A stretch of DNA of 64,000 bases from Nocardia transvalensis (lineage in GTDB: Bacteria > Actinomycetota > Actinomycetes > Mycobacteriales > Mycobacteriaceae), in contig NZ_JADLQQ010000001.1 in NCBI RefSeq assembly GCF_015477765.1, positions 434,001-498,000 of the forward strand, given 5' to 3'. Shown piece after piece: positions 26,435 through 34,442 of the stretch (positions are counted from its first letter, which is position 1; each line of letters opens with the position of its first letter). The notes beneath the pieces are model-generated. The model searched no databases. It was not told the origin of the DNA and worked only from the letters and a program-made list of their open reading frames with translations. Both the position numbers and the translations under genes were made by a program.

Positions 26435-27021
26435 CAGACCGCACCGACAAGCCCCTGGCGCGTCAACGCCTCGAAACGCCCGTCGAATCCCGGTTCCGGT
26501 TCGATTTCGACGCCGAGGCGATGGCCCGCACCAGCGAGCGGGTCGCCCGCTTCCTCGGCACCGGCCGCTATCTGGCGCTGCAGACCGTCATCGTGGTGGC
26601 GTGGATCCTGCTCAACGTCTTCGCGGTGAGTCTGCGCTGGGACCCCTATCCGTTCATCCTGTTGAATCTCGCCTTCTCCACGCAGGCCGCGTATGCTGCG
26701 CCGTTGATCCTGTTGGCGCAGAACAGACAGGACAATCGGGACCGGGTGTCGCTCGAGGAAGATCGCGCCCGGGCCGCCCAGACCAAGGCCGACACCGAAT
26801 TCTTGGCCCGCGAGCTGGCGGCGTTGCGGATCGCCGTGGGTGAGGTTGCCACCCGCGACTATCTGCGCCGCGAACTCGAGGAGATCAAAGACGCGCTGAC
26901 GCGCCTCGAGCTGAATGCACCACTCGAGGGTGAAGAATCTGTCGCGGCGACGAAATCGAAGAAGAGTACCGACCGAAAGAGGGGCCGAGTACCGATTTCG
27001 CCGCAGATCGAAGGCAACTGA
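26431..27021 (+). CDS. DUF1003 membrane protein (Rv1234-like)
   Basis: 196 residues. Two central membrane helices (TVIVVAWILLNVFAV and FILLNLAFSTQAAYAAPLILL) carry the DUF1003 pattern ending APLILLAQNRQ, followed by a charged coiled coil (residues 105-165). The start overlaps the upstream gene, so the pair is translated together. The family often accompanies Mg2+ homeostasis proteins, which fits the MgtE-like partner and nearby corA. Function unproven. Confidence 0.85.
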   Translation: MTDRTDKPLARQRLETPVESRFRFDFDAEAMARTSERVARFLGTGRYLALQTVIVVAWILLNVFAVSLRWDPYPFILLNLAFSTQAAYAAPLILLAQNRQDNRDRVSLEEDRARAAQTKADTEFLARELAALRIAVGEVATRDYLRRELEEIKDALTRLELNAPLEGEESVAATKSKKSTDRKRGRVPISPQIEGN

Positions 27022-27139
27022 CCGTAAATATTGAGAACAACAAGCTGACTGCCGGGTAACCTGGATCACGTTGTCCGGAGCGACCGTGCCAGACACTATG
27101 CAGTTAGGCCGATCGCTCAACGACTACGAGGGGATTGGT

Positions 27140-28612
27140 GTGCCGATGCGAATATCTGGTCCGATTACCGTATCGGCGCTGGTGGTGGCGGGTTTGGTGG
27201 CTTCGGGGTCGGCGGCTCACAGCACCGCTCGCCCCGGCGCGCCGAAGGCTCCCGAGGCCCGGTTGGCGGCGGCGACAGCGCCGTCGGATCACACCGCCGC
27301 GGCGAGCGATCAAGCCGTCGGTCTGGTGCCCGCCGCGCCCGAACCGCCGCGGAAATTGCGCGCGATGACCCCACCCGCCGATGGTGTCCCACTGTTCGGC
27401 GGCACCGTCCCGCTGCGGGATATCGCGCTGCCCGCCGGCGGCACTCTGGGAATTCCCGAGGTCGTGCTCGCGGCCTATCGCAATGCCGAGCTCGCGCTGC
27501 AGTCCACCATGCCCGGGTGCGGGTTGACCTGGCATTTGCTGGCCGGTATCGGGAAGGTGGAGTCCAACCACGCCGGGTTCGGCCGCACCGACGCCAACGG
27601 CACCACCGTCGGCGTCATCTACGGCCCCGCCCTGGACGGCACCCTGCCCGGGAACGAGATCATCAAGGCCGCCGACGGCGGTTTCGTGCGCGCCGTCGGG
27701 CCCATGCAGTTCCTGCCGGGCACCTGGTCGCTGTATGCCTCCGACGGCAACGGCGACGGCGTCCCCGACCCGAACAACGTCTTCGACGCGACCCTCGGCG
27801 CGGGCAAGTACCTCTGCTCGGGCGGGCTGGATCTGCGCGACCCGCAACAGGAGTTGCGGGCGGTGCTGCGGTACAACAACTCCCTCGCCTACGCCGCTCA
27901 GGTGTTGAGCTGGTCCAACGCCTACAAGACCGGCGGCGCACCCACCCCGGTGCAGATCTCCCCCGATCTCGTGCCGCCGGGTGCCATGCCCGAGGGCGCC
28001 GGTTCGAGCATGCTGGCCGCCAACGGCAGCTATCCGAGCCAGACCACCACCTCCGAACCGCCCGCTCCCGCACCGTCGACCACGACGACGACCGAGCCGC
28101 CGGCTCAGGTGATGATCAACATCCCGGGCCTGCCGCCGATCCCGTGCGGCATCTTCTGCCCGCCGCCCCCGCCGAAGCCGAATTCCTGTGATCCGGCAGC
28201 AGTTCCGGCGCCGATGCCGAAACCGGGCGAGCCCGGCAGGCCGGTCGAGGAGCAGCAGTGGGCGGCCGAGGGGCAGCCCCAGCCGGGCAGCGACCCCCAT
28301 GCCGATCCGAACAAGCCGACCGATCCGAATGCCAAGCCGCACGACCCGAATGCGGCGCCGCAGCCGGCCGGCTGCGTCGCTCCGCAGGGTCAGCCCGCGC
28401 CGGGTCTGCCGGGTGCTCCCGCGCCCGCCCCTGCGGCACCGGCGCCCGCTCCCGCACCGGAGCAGCAGCCGCAAATGCCTGCCAAGACACCGGAACCCGG
28501 GCCCGTGGCACCGGCCGAGCCGGTACCCTCGGAGGCTCCCGTCGCTCCCCCCGCTCCGGCGATTACGCTTCCATTCGGTATCGTTGTCCCGCTGCCTGCT
28601 CCACCGCAGTGA
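27140..28612 (+). CDS. secreted lytic transglycosylase with Pro-rich tail (Rv1230c-like)
   Basis: 490 residues. A signal/anchor (ISGPITVSALVVAGLVASGSAA) is followed by a linker and an MltB/SLT-type domain: WHLLAGIGKVESNHAGFG with the catalytic Glu, then AVGPMQFLPGTW and YLCSGGLDL. It would cleave peptidoglycan outside the membrane. From about residue 315 the protein is a Pro/Ala/Thr-rich tail of roughly 175 residues, probably spanning the wall. The GTG at 27140 is preferred because GAGGGG (27128-27133) lies 6 nt upstream; an ATG two codons later is also possible. Confidence 0.85.
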   Translation: MPMRISGPITVSALVVAGLVASGSAAHSTARPGAPKAPEARLAAATAPSDHTAAASDQAVGLVPAAPEPPRKLRAMTPPADGVPLFGGTVPLRDIALPAGGTLGIPEVVLAAYRNAELALQSTMPGCGLTWHLLAGIGKVESNHAGFGRTDANGTTVGVIYGPALDGTLPGNEIIKAADGGFVRAVGPMQFLPGTWSLYASDGNGDGVPDPNNVFDATLGAGKYLCSGGLDLRDPQQELRAVLRYNNSLAYAAQVLSWSNAYKTGGAPTPVQISPDLVPPGAMPEGAGSSMLAANGSYPSQTTTSEPPAPAPSTTTTTEPPAQVMINIPGLPPIPCGIFCPPPPPKPNSCDPAAVPAPMPKPGEPGRPVEEQQWAAEGQPQPGSDPHADPNKPTDPNAKPHDPNAAPQPAGCVAPQGQPAPGLPGAPAPAPAAPAPAPAPEQQPQMPAKTPEPGPVAPAEPVPSEAPVAPPAPAITLPFGIVVPLPAPPQ

Positions 28613-28629
28613 GATAAACGAGAAAAATG

Positions 28630-28669
28630 GTCACGAAGGCGTAACGAAAAGGTCTCGAATGCGGTAACC
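28630..28669 (+). promoter_or_regulatory. possible MtrA-like direct repeats upstream of transglycosylase
   Basis: GTCACG (28630-28635) and GTAACG (28641-28646) are direct repeats at an 11-bp period, followed by GTAACC at 28664-28669. OmpR-family MtrA, which controls wall hydrolase genes in related bacteria, binds such repeats. The assignment is speculative. Confidence 0.3.
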
Positions 28670-28725
28670 TCTTCTCGTTGTGTCAGGACAGGCGCACACA
28701 GCGAGCATGGGAGGGCCACCACACC

Positions 28726-29589
28726 GTGGGACGTCACCGCAAGCAGCCGACCGTCACCGTTCGGCGCGGATCCGTTATCGCTTTGACCGGACTGGTGCCC
28801 GCCGGGGTCGTCGCCGTGAGCGCGGCATCGGCATCGAGCGTGGATTCCGCCGAACATGCGGCACCGGCTGCGCCGCAACACCTTCTGAGTGAAGAGCAGG
28901 ATGTGCAGGCCCCGAAGGCCGAGCTGGTCGGGCATCCGGTCGCCGACGAGATGATGCGCGCGGCCAAGCATCCCGGGCCGCCGATCGTGAAACACGTTGC
29001 GCAACCGGACGGTCGGGTTCCGGCCGATCTGCCCGTGGGACCGCTGGGCATGCCGGGTATCGCGTACTCGGCATATCAGAATGCCGAACGCGTGCTGGCC
29101 CAGGAGAATCCGACCTGCCATATGCCGTGGTCGGTGCTGGCCGGTATCGGTCGGATCGAATCGCATCACGCGTACGGCAAGGCCGATGCCAAGGGCAATA
29201 CGCTGGACCCCATCTACGGGCCGGTGCTCGACGGCAGCCTCTACGGCAACAATGTGGTCCGCGAGACCGACGGCGGCCAACTCGACGGTGGGATGCAGAC
29301 CTATGCCCGCGCCGTCGGGCCGATGCAGTTCCTGCCGGACACCTATCGCAAGTACGCCGCCGACGGCGACGGCGACGGGATCTCCGATCCGCAGAACCTG
29401 TTCGACGCGGCGCTGACCGCCGGCAAGTACCTATGCGACGGCGGACTGGATATGAACGATCTGTCCCAGCAGTCCAGGGCCATCATGCGCTACAACAACT
29501 CGATGGCCTACGTCGCGAACGTGATGGCCTGGGAGGTCGCCTACCGCACCGGCGTCGCTCCCCGGGCCAGCCAGCTGCCCCGGATCTGA
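28726..29589 (+). CDS. secreted lytic transglycosylase, second copy
   Basis: 287 residues from the GTG at 28726, which has GGGAGGG about 9 nt upstream. The N-terminus VGRHRKQPTVTVRRG plus a hydrophobic stretch is an export signal. The catalytic domain (WSVLAGIGRIESHHAYG, AVGPMQFLPDTY, YLCDGGLDM, RYNNSMAYVANV) is clearly paralogous to that of the preceding gene but lacks its Pro-rich tail. It would cleave peptidoglycan. Its TGA is part of the left inverted repeat of the following element. Confidence 0.87.
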   Translation: MGRHRKQPTVTVRRGSVIALTGLVPAGVVAVSAASASSVDSAEHAAPAAPQHLLSEEQDVQAPKAELVGHPVADEMMRAAKHPGPPIVKHVAQPDGRVPADLPVGPLGMPGIAYSAYQNAERVLAQENPTCHMPWSVLAGIGRIESHHAYGKADAKGNTLDPIYGPVLDGSLYGNNVVRETDGGQLDGGMQTYARAVGPMQFLPDTYRKYAADGDGDGISDPQNLFDAALTAGKYLCDGGLDMNDLSQQSRAIMRYNNSMAYVANVMAWEVAYRTGVAPRASQLPRI

Positions 29590-29728
29590 TCCCGGCCAGG
29601 AACATGCCGGGATGACGGAAGAGCTCCACCGTCATCCCGGCGTGCACCCCCTCGTCATCCCGGCGTGCACCCCCTCGTCATCCCGGCATGCACCCCCTCG
29701 TCATCCCGGCATGTTTTCGGCCGGGATC
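29588..29728. repeat. 141-bp element with 10-bp inverted ends
   Basis: GATCCCGGCC (29588-29597) and its exact complement GGCCGGGATC (29719-29728) bound the region. Inside are a long imperfect hairpin (arms about 29603-29618 and 29629-29644) and a 23-bp tandem array. It begins on the transglycosylase stop codon and ends shortly before the mrp promoter. It may terminate transcription or be a small non-autonomous mobile repeat; no target duplication is evident. Confidence 0.6.
29630..29713 (+). repeat. 23-bp tandem repeat, about 3.6 copies
   Basis: Units begin at 29630, 29653, 29676 and 29699, each starting CGTCATCCCGGC and continuing with a GTGCACCCCCT-like half. The third and fourth carry GCATG instead of GCGTG. 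Non-coding. Confidence 0.85.
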
Positions 29729-29735
29729 CCATCGC

Positions 29736-29748
29736 TAGACTCGGCTGC
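29736..29748 (+). promoter_or_regulatory. mrp leaderless promoter -10
   Basis: TAGACT (29736-29741), 7 nt, then ATG at 29749, with no ribosome site. Confidence 0.55.
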
Positions 29749-30885
29749 ATGCCAGTGGTAACGGAATCGGATGTGCGGGGCGCTCTCGCCAAGGTGAACG
29801 ACCCGGAGATCCGCAAACCGATCACCGAACTGGGCATGGTGAAAAGCGTCGCGATCGGCGCCGACAGCGGTGTCCACGTCGAGATCTACCTGACGACGGC
29901 GGCCTGCCCGCTGCGCACCAAGCTGACCGAGATGGTGCAGAAGGCCGTCGCCGACGTGCCCGGCGCCGGAGCGGTCACCGTCGAGCTCGACGTGATGAGC
30001 GACGAGCAGCGCACCGAACTGCGCAAGAAATTGCGCGGCGATTCGGCCGAACCGGTGATCCCGTTCGCTCAGCCCGGATCGCTGACCCGCGTGTACGCGG
30101 TGGCCTCCGGTAAGGGCGGCGTCGGAAAGTCCAGTGTCACCGTGAATTTGGCCGCGGCGATGGCCGCGCGCGGCCTGTCGGTGGGTGTGCTCGACGCCGA
30201 CATCTACGGGCATTCGGTGCCGCGCATGCTGGGTACCGATCAGCGGCCCACCCAGGTCGAGCGGATGATCATGCCGCCGGTCGCGCACGATGTGAAGGTC
30301 ATCTCGATCGCCATGTTCACCCAGGGCAATACGCCGGTGGTGTGGCGCGGACCGATGCTGCACCGTGCGCTGCAGCAGTTCCTGGCCGACGTGTTCTGGG
30401 GTGATCTGGACATCCTGCTGCTGGACCTGCCGCCCGGCACCGGCGATGTCGCGATCTCCATCGCACAGCTGATCCCGAACGCGGAAATCCTGGTCGTGAC
30501 CACACCCCAACCGGCCGCCGCGGAGGTCGCCGAGCGGGCCGGCGCCATTGCCCTGCAGACCCGCCAACGCATCGCCGGCGTCGTCGAGAACATGTCCTGG
30601 CTCGACCTCCCCGACGGCACCCGCATGGACCTCTACGGCTCCGGTGGCGGCCAAGCCGTCGCCGACCGCCTCTCCCGCGCCGTCGGCGCCAACGTCCCCC
30701 TCCTCGGCCAGATCCCCATCACCCAGGAACTCCGCGAATCAGGCGACGAAGGCACCCCCCTCGTCCTCCGCAGCCCCGAGAACCCGGCCGCCGCAGCCCT
30801 ACTCGACATCTCCGACAAACTATCCACCCGCCGCCGCGGTCTAGCAGGCATGTCCCTGGGCATCGACACCACCCGCCACATGTAA
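29749..30885 (+). CDS. mrp: Mrp/ApbC-type P-loop ATPase (Fe-S carrier)
   Basis: 378 residues. An N-terminal MIP18/DUF59 domain (VNDPEIRKPITELGMVKSV) precedes the MinD-like ATPase with the deviant Walker A SGKGGVGKSS near residue 120. It is expected to help deliver iron-sulfur clusters. The CxxC motif that many Mrp proteins carry after ENMS is absent here (ENMSWLDLPDGTRM); as I recall, actinobacterial Mrp also lacks it. I start at the ATG at 29749; the frame upstream runs into tandem repeats. The last 300 bases are strongly C-rich. Confidence 0.92.
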   Translation: MPVVTESDVRGALAKVNDPEIRKPITELGMVKSVAIGADSGVHVEIYLTTAACPLRTKLTEMVQKAVADVPGAGAVTVELDVMSDEQRTELRKKLRGDSAEPVIPFAQPGSLTRVYAVASGKGGVGKSSVTVNLAAAMAARGLSVGVLDADIYGHSVPRMLGTDQRPTQVERMIMPPVAHDVKVISIAMFTQGNTPVVWRGPMLHRALQQFLADVFWGDLDILLLDLPPGTGDVAISIAQLIPNAEILVVTTPQPAAAEVAERAGAIALQTRQRIAGVVENMSWLDLPDGTRMDLYGSGGGQAVADRLSRAVGANVPLLGQIPITQELRESGDEGTPLVLRSPENPAAAALLDISDKLSTRRRGLAGMSLGIDTTRHM

Positions 30886-30953
30886 ATTCCGGCCAAAGCA
30901 CGCCAGAATGATGGTAAACCGGCGTCTCACACCGGCGCGCTTTTGGCCGGGAT
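30886..30953. terminator. 68-bp inverted-repeat element between convergent genes
   Basis: Left arm ATTCCGGCCAAAGCACGCC (30886-30904) is nearly complementary to the right arm at 30934-30953 (GGCGCGCTTTTGGCCGGGAT). It follows the mrp stop directly and lies just before the convergent kinase-like gene stop. The arms belong to the GATCCCGGCC repeat family seen at 19011 and 29588. Likely a bidirectional terminator. Confidence 0.65.
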
Positions 30954-30960
30954 TTTTGCG

Positions 30961-31887
30961 CTACAGAATATTCCAGGTGAGGGGAATGCGGTGCCGGAGA
31001 CCGTCTATGCGGCGCAAAACTTCTCGGGCGCTGGGGGTGCCGGGGGTGGATTTGTAGGCGTTGGTGGTGATCATGCGGAGTTCGCGGAGGGAGCGGAGCC
31101 AGGGGTAGCCGGGCCAGTCGCGGATGTCGAAACCGTAGTCGCGACAGAATTTCTCGTATTCGACGGTGGGGTGGGCGAAGCGGCGGCAGTGGACCTCGAT
31201 GGTGACCAGGTCCCATTCGGGTTGGCCGATGGCGGCGCTTTCCCAGTCGCAGAGGACGCCGCGGGCGGTGGTGCTGTCCCACAGGGTGTTTCGGTGGTGG
31301 GCGTCGCCGTGGATCAGGCCGGGGCGCAGGGCGTAGTCGATGCCGGGGGCCTCGGCGGTGAGCCGGAGGCGTTCGTCGTGCAGCAGGCGGCGGTCGAACG
31401 GGGACAGGATCGTGCTCGCCTCGATGGAATGGGCTATGCGGTCGAAGGTCTCGGCAAGGTGGCGGGTCGGAACCCACTGCGGTGGACGGGTGCGCAGAGC
31501 ATGCAGCAGCGACAGGGGTTCGGCCAGATCGGCGGCCACGATCCGGCGCTGCTGCGGCAGGTATCGCCAGAACGTCACCATGCAGCCACCGATGTGCAGC
31601 GGCTGCACGGTGGCGGCCAGTTCGACGGCCGGAATGTCCTGCGCGTGCAGCCAGCGCACCAGGGCGACCACATCCACCGCGGACCGCATCACGCACGGCC
31701 TATCGATCTTGACCACGATCGGCGCGCGAGCCAGCAAATAGACCGCATTGGTGTGATGGCGCAGCAGCCGTGCGTCGCGGGGATCGAATCCGCCGTCGCG
31801 GCAGGCTCGTTCGAGTATCCGGCGGGTGCGCCGCGGCGTGAATGCCGCGGTGGTCGCGCGCCCGGCCGACTCCGACATCGTGATCAC
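30961..31887 (-). CDS. aminoglycoside phosphotransferase-fold (APH) kinase-like protein
   Basis: 308 residues. LIHGDAHHRNTLWD contains the catalytic loop (HGD...N) and LCDWESAAIGQPEWDL the metal-binding Asp of APH/choline kinase-fold enzymes. It probably phosphorylates a small molecule. The GTG at 31887 is preferred because it overlaps the HTH-TPR gene stop (GTGA) and has AGGGGAG about 5 nt upstream; an ATG three codons later is the alternative. Tight coupling to the regulator gene implies one functional unit. Substrate unknown; it need not be antibiotic resistance. Confidence 0.8.
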   Translation of the reverse strand: MITMSESAGRATTAAFTPRRTRRILERACRDGGFDPRDARLLRHHTNAVYLLARAPIVVKIDRPCVMRSAVDVVALVRWLHAQDIPAVELAATVQPLHIGGCMVTFWRYLPQQRRIVAADLAEPLSLLHALRTRPPQWVPTRHLAETFDRIAHSIEASTILSPFDRRLLHDERLRLTAEAPGIDYALRPGLIHGDAHHRNTLWDSTTARGVLCDWESAAIGQPEWDLVTIEVHCRRFAHPTVEYEKFCRDYGFDIRDWPGYPWLRSLRELRMITTNAYKSTPGTPSAREVLRRIDGLRHRIPLTWNIL

Positions 31888-33170
31888 CGCGGCTCCCCTG
31901 CACCCGCCGCCACCAGTTGCCGTAGTTCGTCCACCGCCCGTCGCCCGCGGCTGCCTTCGGGAATGGCGTCGACGACCGCCGCCGCCCGCGTCACCACGAT
32001 CGTGGTGCGATGTTCGGCGGGCAATCGGGTCAACACCCGCACGGCCAGCTCGCACGCCTCGTCCACCGCCCCCTCGCGGGCGTAACCGACGGCGATGTCC
32101 AGCTCGATCAGCGCCGGATCGACCACCACCCCCGGGCTGCCCCGATACAGCTGCAGTGCCTGCTCCTGAACCCGGCGCGCCTGCGCGGTGCGCCCCAAAT
32201 TGGTCAGCGTGCCGGATTGATAGAGCAGTAGGCGCTTTTCGCTGAACCGGAACGCCTCGTCGGTGGTCGTCTCCCCGAGTTCGTCGGCGCGGCTACGCGC
32301 GCGCGCCATGGCCAGCTCGGCACCGTCGCTGTCGCCGAGCCGGGCCAGCGCCCGCGCCTCCGCCGCGGCCGCCAGGGCGGTGGCATCGTCGGCGAGCTCA
32401 GGCAGCTGGGCCTGGGCCGCCCGGGCCAGCACCACCGCCTGCTCCGGACTGCCGTAGTAGTACGGCAGCATCGCATGCTGGGCGCGCACCCGAGCCCGCA
32501 GGCGGCGATTACCGGTGTCGTCGGCGGCCATCCGTGCCGTGCCGTACCAGAAGTTGGCCCGTTCGATCTGACCGAGTTTCATCAGCGCATCGGCGACCAG
32601 CAGCCCGAGCACCGCGGTGACCTCGGACAGTCGGGCCTGGATGGCGGCCGGCTGGCGCTGTGCCGAAATCGACTGCACCTCCAGCACATCCGGCAACAGG
32701 GTGGCCAGGACCGCCGACGGCGCGGTGCGGGTGTAGGTGAGTACTCGCCCGGCGGTGCGCTCCTCCATCAGCTCGACCATGGCGGGGCCCACGGTGCAGG
32801 CGGCCAGGGTGCGATCGACCAGGGCCCGGGTCTCGTCGAGCCGCGCCAGCAGCGCCGCTTCGTGGCCCATGCTCGGGGCCGAGGGCAGTCCTGCGCGGCG
32901 GGCGGGCAGGCGACGCGATCCCAGCGCCTGTTCGCCCTCGGCGAGAATTTGTTCGAAACGCTCACGGACGTCGGCGGAGACTTGCACCAGCAACGTGTCG
33001 AGCAATTCCTGGGTCAGCGGTCGCGGTGTCACCGCACTGAGCCCGGACCGCCAGTTGGCGACCGTCGTCATTTCCACACCGAGATGAGCGGCGAACTCTC
33101 GCACGGATTTTCGCGTCGCCTCCTGTAAAGCGACCGCCTCGAATCCGGTCCAGGGCCGACCCAACACCAT
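31884..33170 (-). CDS. XRE-type HTH regulator with TPR-like helical repeat region
   Basis: 428 residues. The first 60 or so contain a helix-turn-helix (SVREFAAHLGVEMTTVANWRSGL). The remaining 350 are alpha-helical repeats of TPR type (for example GQIERANFWYGTARMAADDTGN; LARLGDSDGAELAMARARSRA; GRTAQARRVQEQALQLYRGS). This HTH-TPR arrangement is shared with peptide-sensing regulators of Firmicutes and with several Streptomyces regulators. It overlaps the kinase-like gene and faces a 62-residue protein gene across 222 bp containing phased repeats. The ligand and targets are unknown. Confidence 0.82.
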   Translation of the reverse strand: MVLGRPWTGFEAVALQEATRKSVREFAAHLGVEMTTVANWRSGLSAVTPRPLTQELLDTLLVQVSADVRERFEQILAEGEQALGSRRLPARRAGLPSAPSMGHEAALLARLDETRALVDRTLAACTVGPAMVELMEERTAGRVLTYTRTAPSAVLATLLPDVLEVQSISAQRQPAAIQARLSEVTAVLGLLVADALMKLGQIERANFWYGTARMAADDTGNRRLRARVRAQHAMLPYYYGSPEQAVVLARAAQAQLPELADDATALAAAAEARALARLGDSDGAELAMARARSRADELGETTTDEAFRFSEKRLLLYQSGTLTNLGRTAQARRVQEQALQLYRGSPGVVVDPALIELDIAVGYAREGAVDEACELAVRVLTRLPAEHRTTIVVTRAAAVVDAIPEGSRGRRAVDELRQLVAAGAGEPR

Positions 33171-33198
33171 TGTTACGTCCTTGTTTCACCGCTCTTGT

Positions 33199-33227
33199 GC
33201 CAACAGTAGGCCAACACCAACGCCAAC
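33199..33227. promoter_or_regulatory. phased GCCAAC direct repeats upstream of HTH-TPR gene
   Basis: GCCAAC occurs at 33199-33204, 33210-33215 and 33222-33227, at periods of 11 and 12 bp, 29-57 bp before the regulator start. Repeats on one DNA face suit cooperative binding by a regulator, possibly the HTH-TPR protein itself. Confidence 0.45.
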
Positions 33228-33317
33228 GGTGCGCGATTTCATATCGGTCGCAACACAGCGAAAGTACTAAGTGCATCCGGCGTCGACACGACAGATCCTT
33301 CACAGCCGTGACAACCC

Positions 33318-33352
33318 GAAACCGGGCCGGCGATCCCAGGGGCCCCGGTTTC
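33318..33352 (+). other. hairpin in leader of the 62-residue protein gene
   Basis: GAAACCGGG (33318-33326) pairs with CCCGGTTTC (33344-33352), ending 40 bp before the small gene start. If the leader is transcribed it would fold here. Its role is unknown. Confidence 0.45.
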
Positions 33353-33392
33353 CGGCGCCGGATGCGCCGCACGTCCGCTGGAGGTACCACCC

Positions 33393-33581
33393 ATGTACGC
33401 GCCGCCCTCCGACCTCCGAGACCTGTGGCTGATGGGCAGCCGCAACTGCTCGCACGAACCCGCCGATCTCACCGACGACCGAGCCCGTTTCATCCTCGCC
33501 ATCCATGCCGGGCACGGCAGTGGCTGCCGTCAGTATCTGGCCGCGGCGGCCTATTGCTTTCGTCGCACCGGGGAGCGGTGA
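33393..33581 (+). CDS. 62-residue Cys/His-rich protein
   Basis: A short ORF with a good ribosome site (TGGAGGT about 7 nt before the ATG). Cys19, His21, His38, His41, Cys45 and Cys55 include C-x-H and H-xx-H-xxx-C patterns that could bind a metal. There is no signal peptide or membrane helix. I do not recognise the family. It is divergent from the HTH-TPR regulator and kinase-like gene, sharing their control region. It may be a partner, target or peptide precursor of that regulator; none of these is shown by sequence alone. Confidence 0.6.
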   Translation: MYAPPSDLRDLWLMGSRNCSHEPADLTDDRARFILAIHAGHGSGCRQYLAAAAYCFRRTGER

Positions 33582-33673
33582 GGCAAAGGAAAAGAGGCGC
33601 CGCGCGATTCGTGCATGCGGGCCGTTGGACGAGGGATCGGCCCGCCTGCACGTCGTCTGTCGGAGGGGGGTCC

Positions 33674-33686
33674 TATTCTCGACGCT
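33674..33686 (+). promoter_or_regulatory. leaderless promoter -10 of DivIVA-domain gene
   Basis: TATTCT (33674-33679), 7 nt, then ATG at 33687, with no ribosome site. Confidence 0.55.
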
Positions 33687-34442
33687 ATGCTCACGCTGCT
33701 GTTGTACGTGCTGATCGTCGGCCTGGTGGCCGCGCTGCTGTTCCTGGTCGCAAGCGCGGTGTTCGGGCGCGGAGAGGAGCTGGGCCCGCTGCCGGAGGGC
33801 ACGACGGCGACGGTGTTGCCGGCCGAGGGCATCAGAGGTGCCGATGTGCGTGCGCTGCGTTTCCAGCAGGTATTCCGCGGCTACAAGGCCGGCGAGGTGG
33901 ACTGGGCGCTGACCCGGCTGGCCGCCCGCATCGACGAGTTGGAGAGCCAGCTGGCGCAGGCCCGTGGTGAGCAGGACCGGGCAGCGACCGACGGCGCGGC
34001 GACCGGCCGGCTCCCGAGCAACGGCGAGGCCGATCGCACCGACCCACCCGCGCCGCGGGCGACCGCGTGGGCGACCCAACACGTCCGCCTCGGGGGCCAC
34101 CAAGCCGAACCTGTCCCCGATGGCCGAGCACAGGCGGATCCCGGCCACAAGCACGCCGGGCCCACGAACACGTGGCCCGGCATCGAAGCCCCGAACACCC
34201 GGACCGACGCCGAAGCCGCAAATACCGGGACCGACGCCGAGGCCGAGAGCACTCCGACAGGCGGCGAAGCGAATGGCGGCGCGGATACCCCGAACGGGGG
34301 CGGTCGTGAGGGGCAGTCGCCGTCGGGCGAGGGGGAGCCGGACCTGCCCGGGGTCCAGAGCCCGCAGATCCCGCGGGTGCAGCCGCCGACGCATCCGCTC
34401 GACGACAGCCGGCCGGGCACGAACTCGCGGGAGGGGCGATGA
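33687..34442 (+). CDS. membrane-anchored DivIVA-domain protein (Rv1209-like)
   Basis: 251 residues. An N-terminal membrane helix (LTLLLYVLIVGLVAALLFLV) precedes a DivIVA-like coiled coil (FRGYKAGEVDWALTRLAARIDELESQLAQAR, about residues 65-95). The last 150 residues are low-complexity, rich in Pro, Thr, Gly and acidic residues. DivIVA-type proteins mark curved or polar membrane. The start at 33687 is supported by the leaderless motif. It overlaps tagA by 4 bp, as in the Rv1209-Rv1210 arrangement. Confidence 0.78.
   Translation: MLTLLLYVLIVGLVAALLFLVASAVFGRGEELGPLPEGTTATVLPAEGIRGADVRALRFQQVFRGYKAGEVDWALTRLAARIDELESQLAQARGEQDRAATDGAATGRLPSNGEADRTDPPAPRATAWATQHVRLGGHQAEPVPDGRAQADPGHKHAGPTNTWPGIEAPNTRTDAEAANTGTDAEAESTPTGGEANGGADTPNGGGREGQSPSGEGEPDLPGVQSPQIPRVQPPTHPLDDSRPGTNSREGR

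Noticed and set aside
27022..27139. Riboswitch upstream of the transglycosylase gene
   Set aside because: The spacer is only 118 bp and I see no conserved riboswitch core; likewise the 113-bp leader of the second copy.
29588..29728. Insertion sequence
   Set aside because: Inverted ends are present but there is no transposase and no evident target duplication.
30961..31887. Antibiotic resistance aminoglycoside phosphotransferase
   Set aside because: Only the general kinase fold is evident; the context with an HTH-TPR regulator does not support a resistance call.
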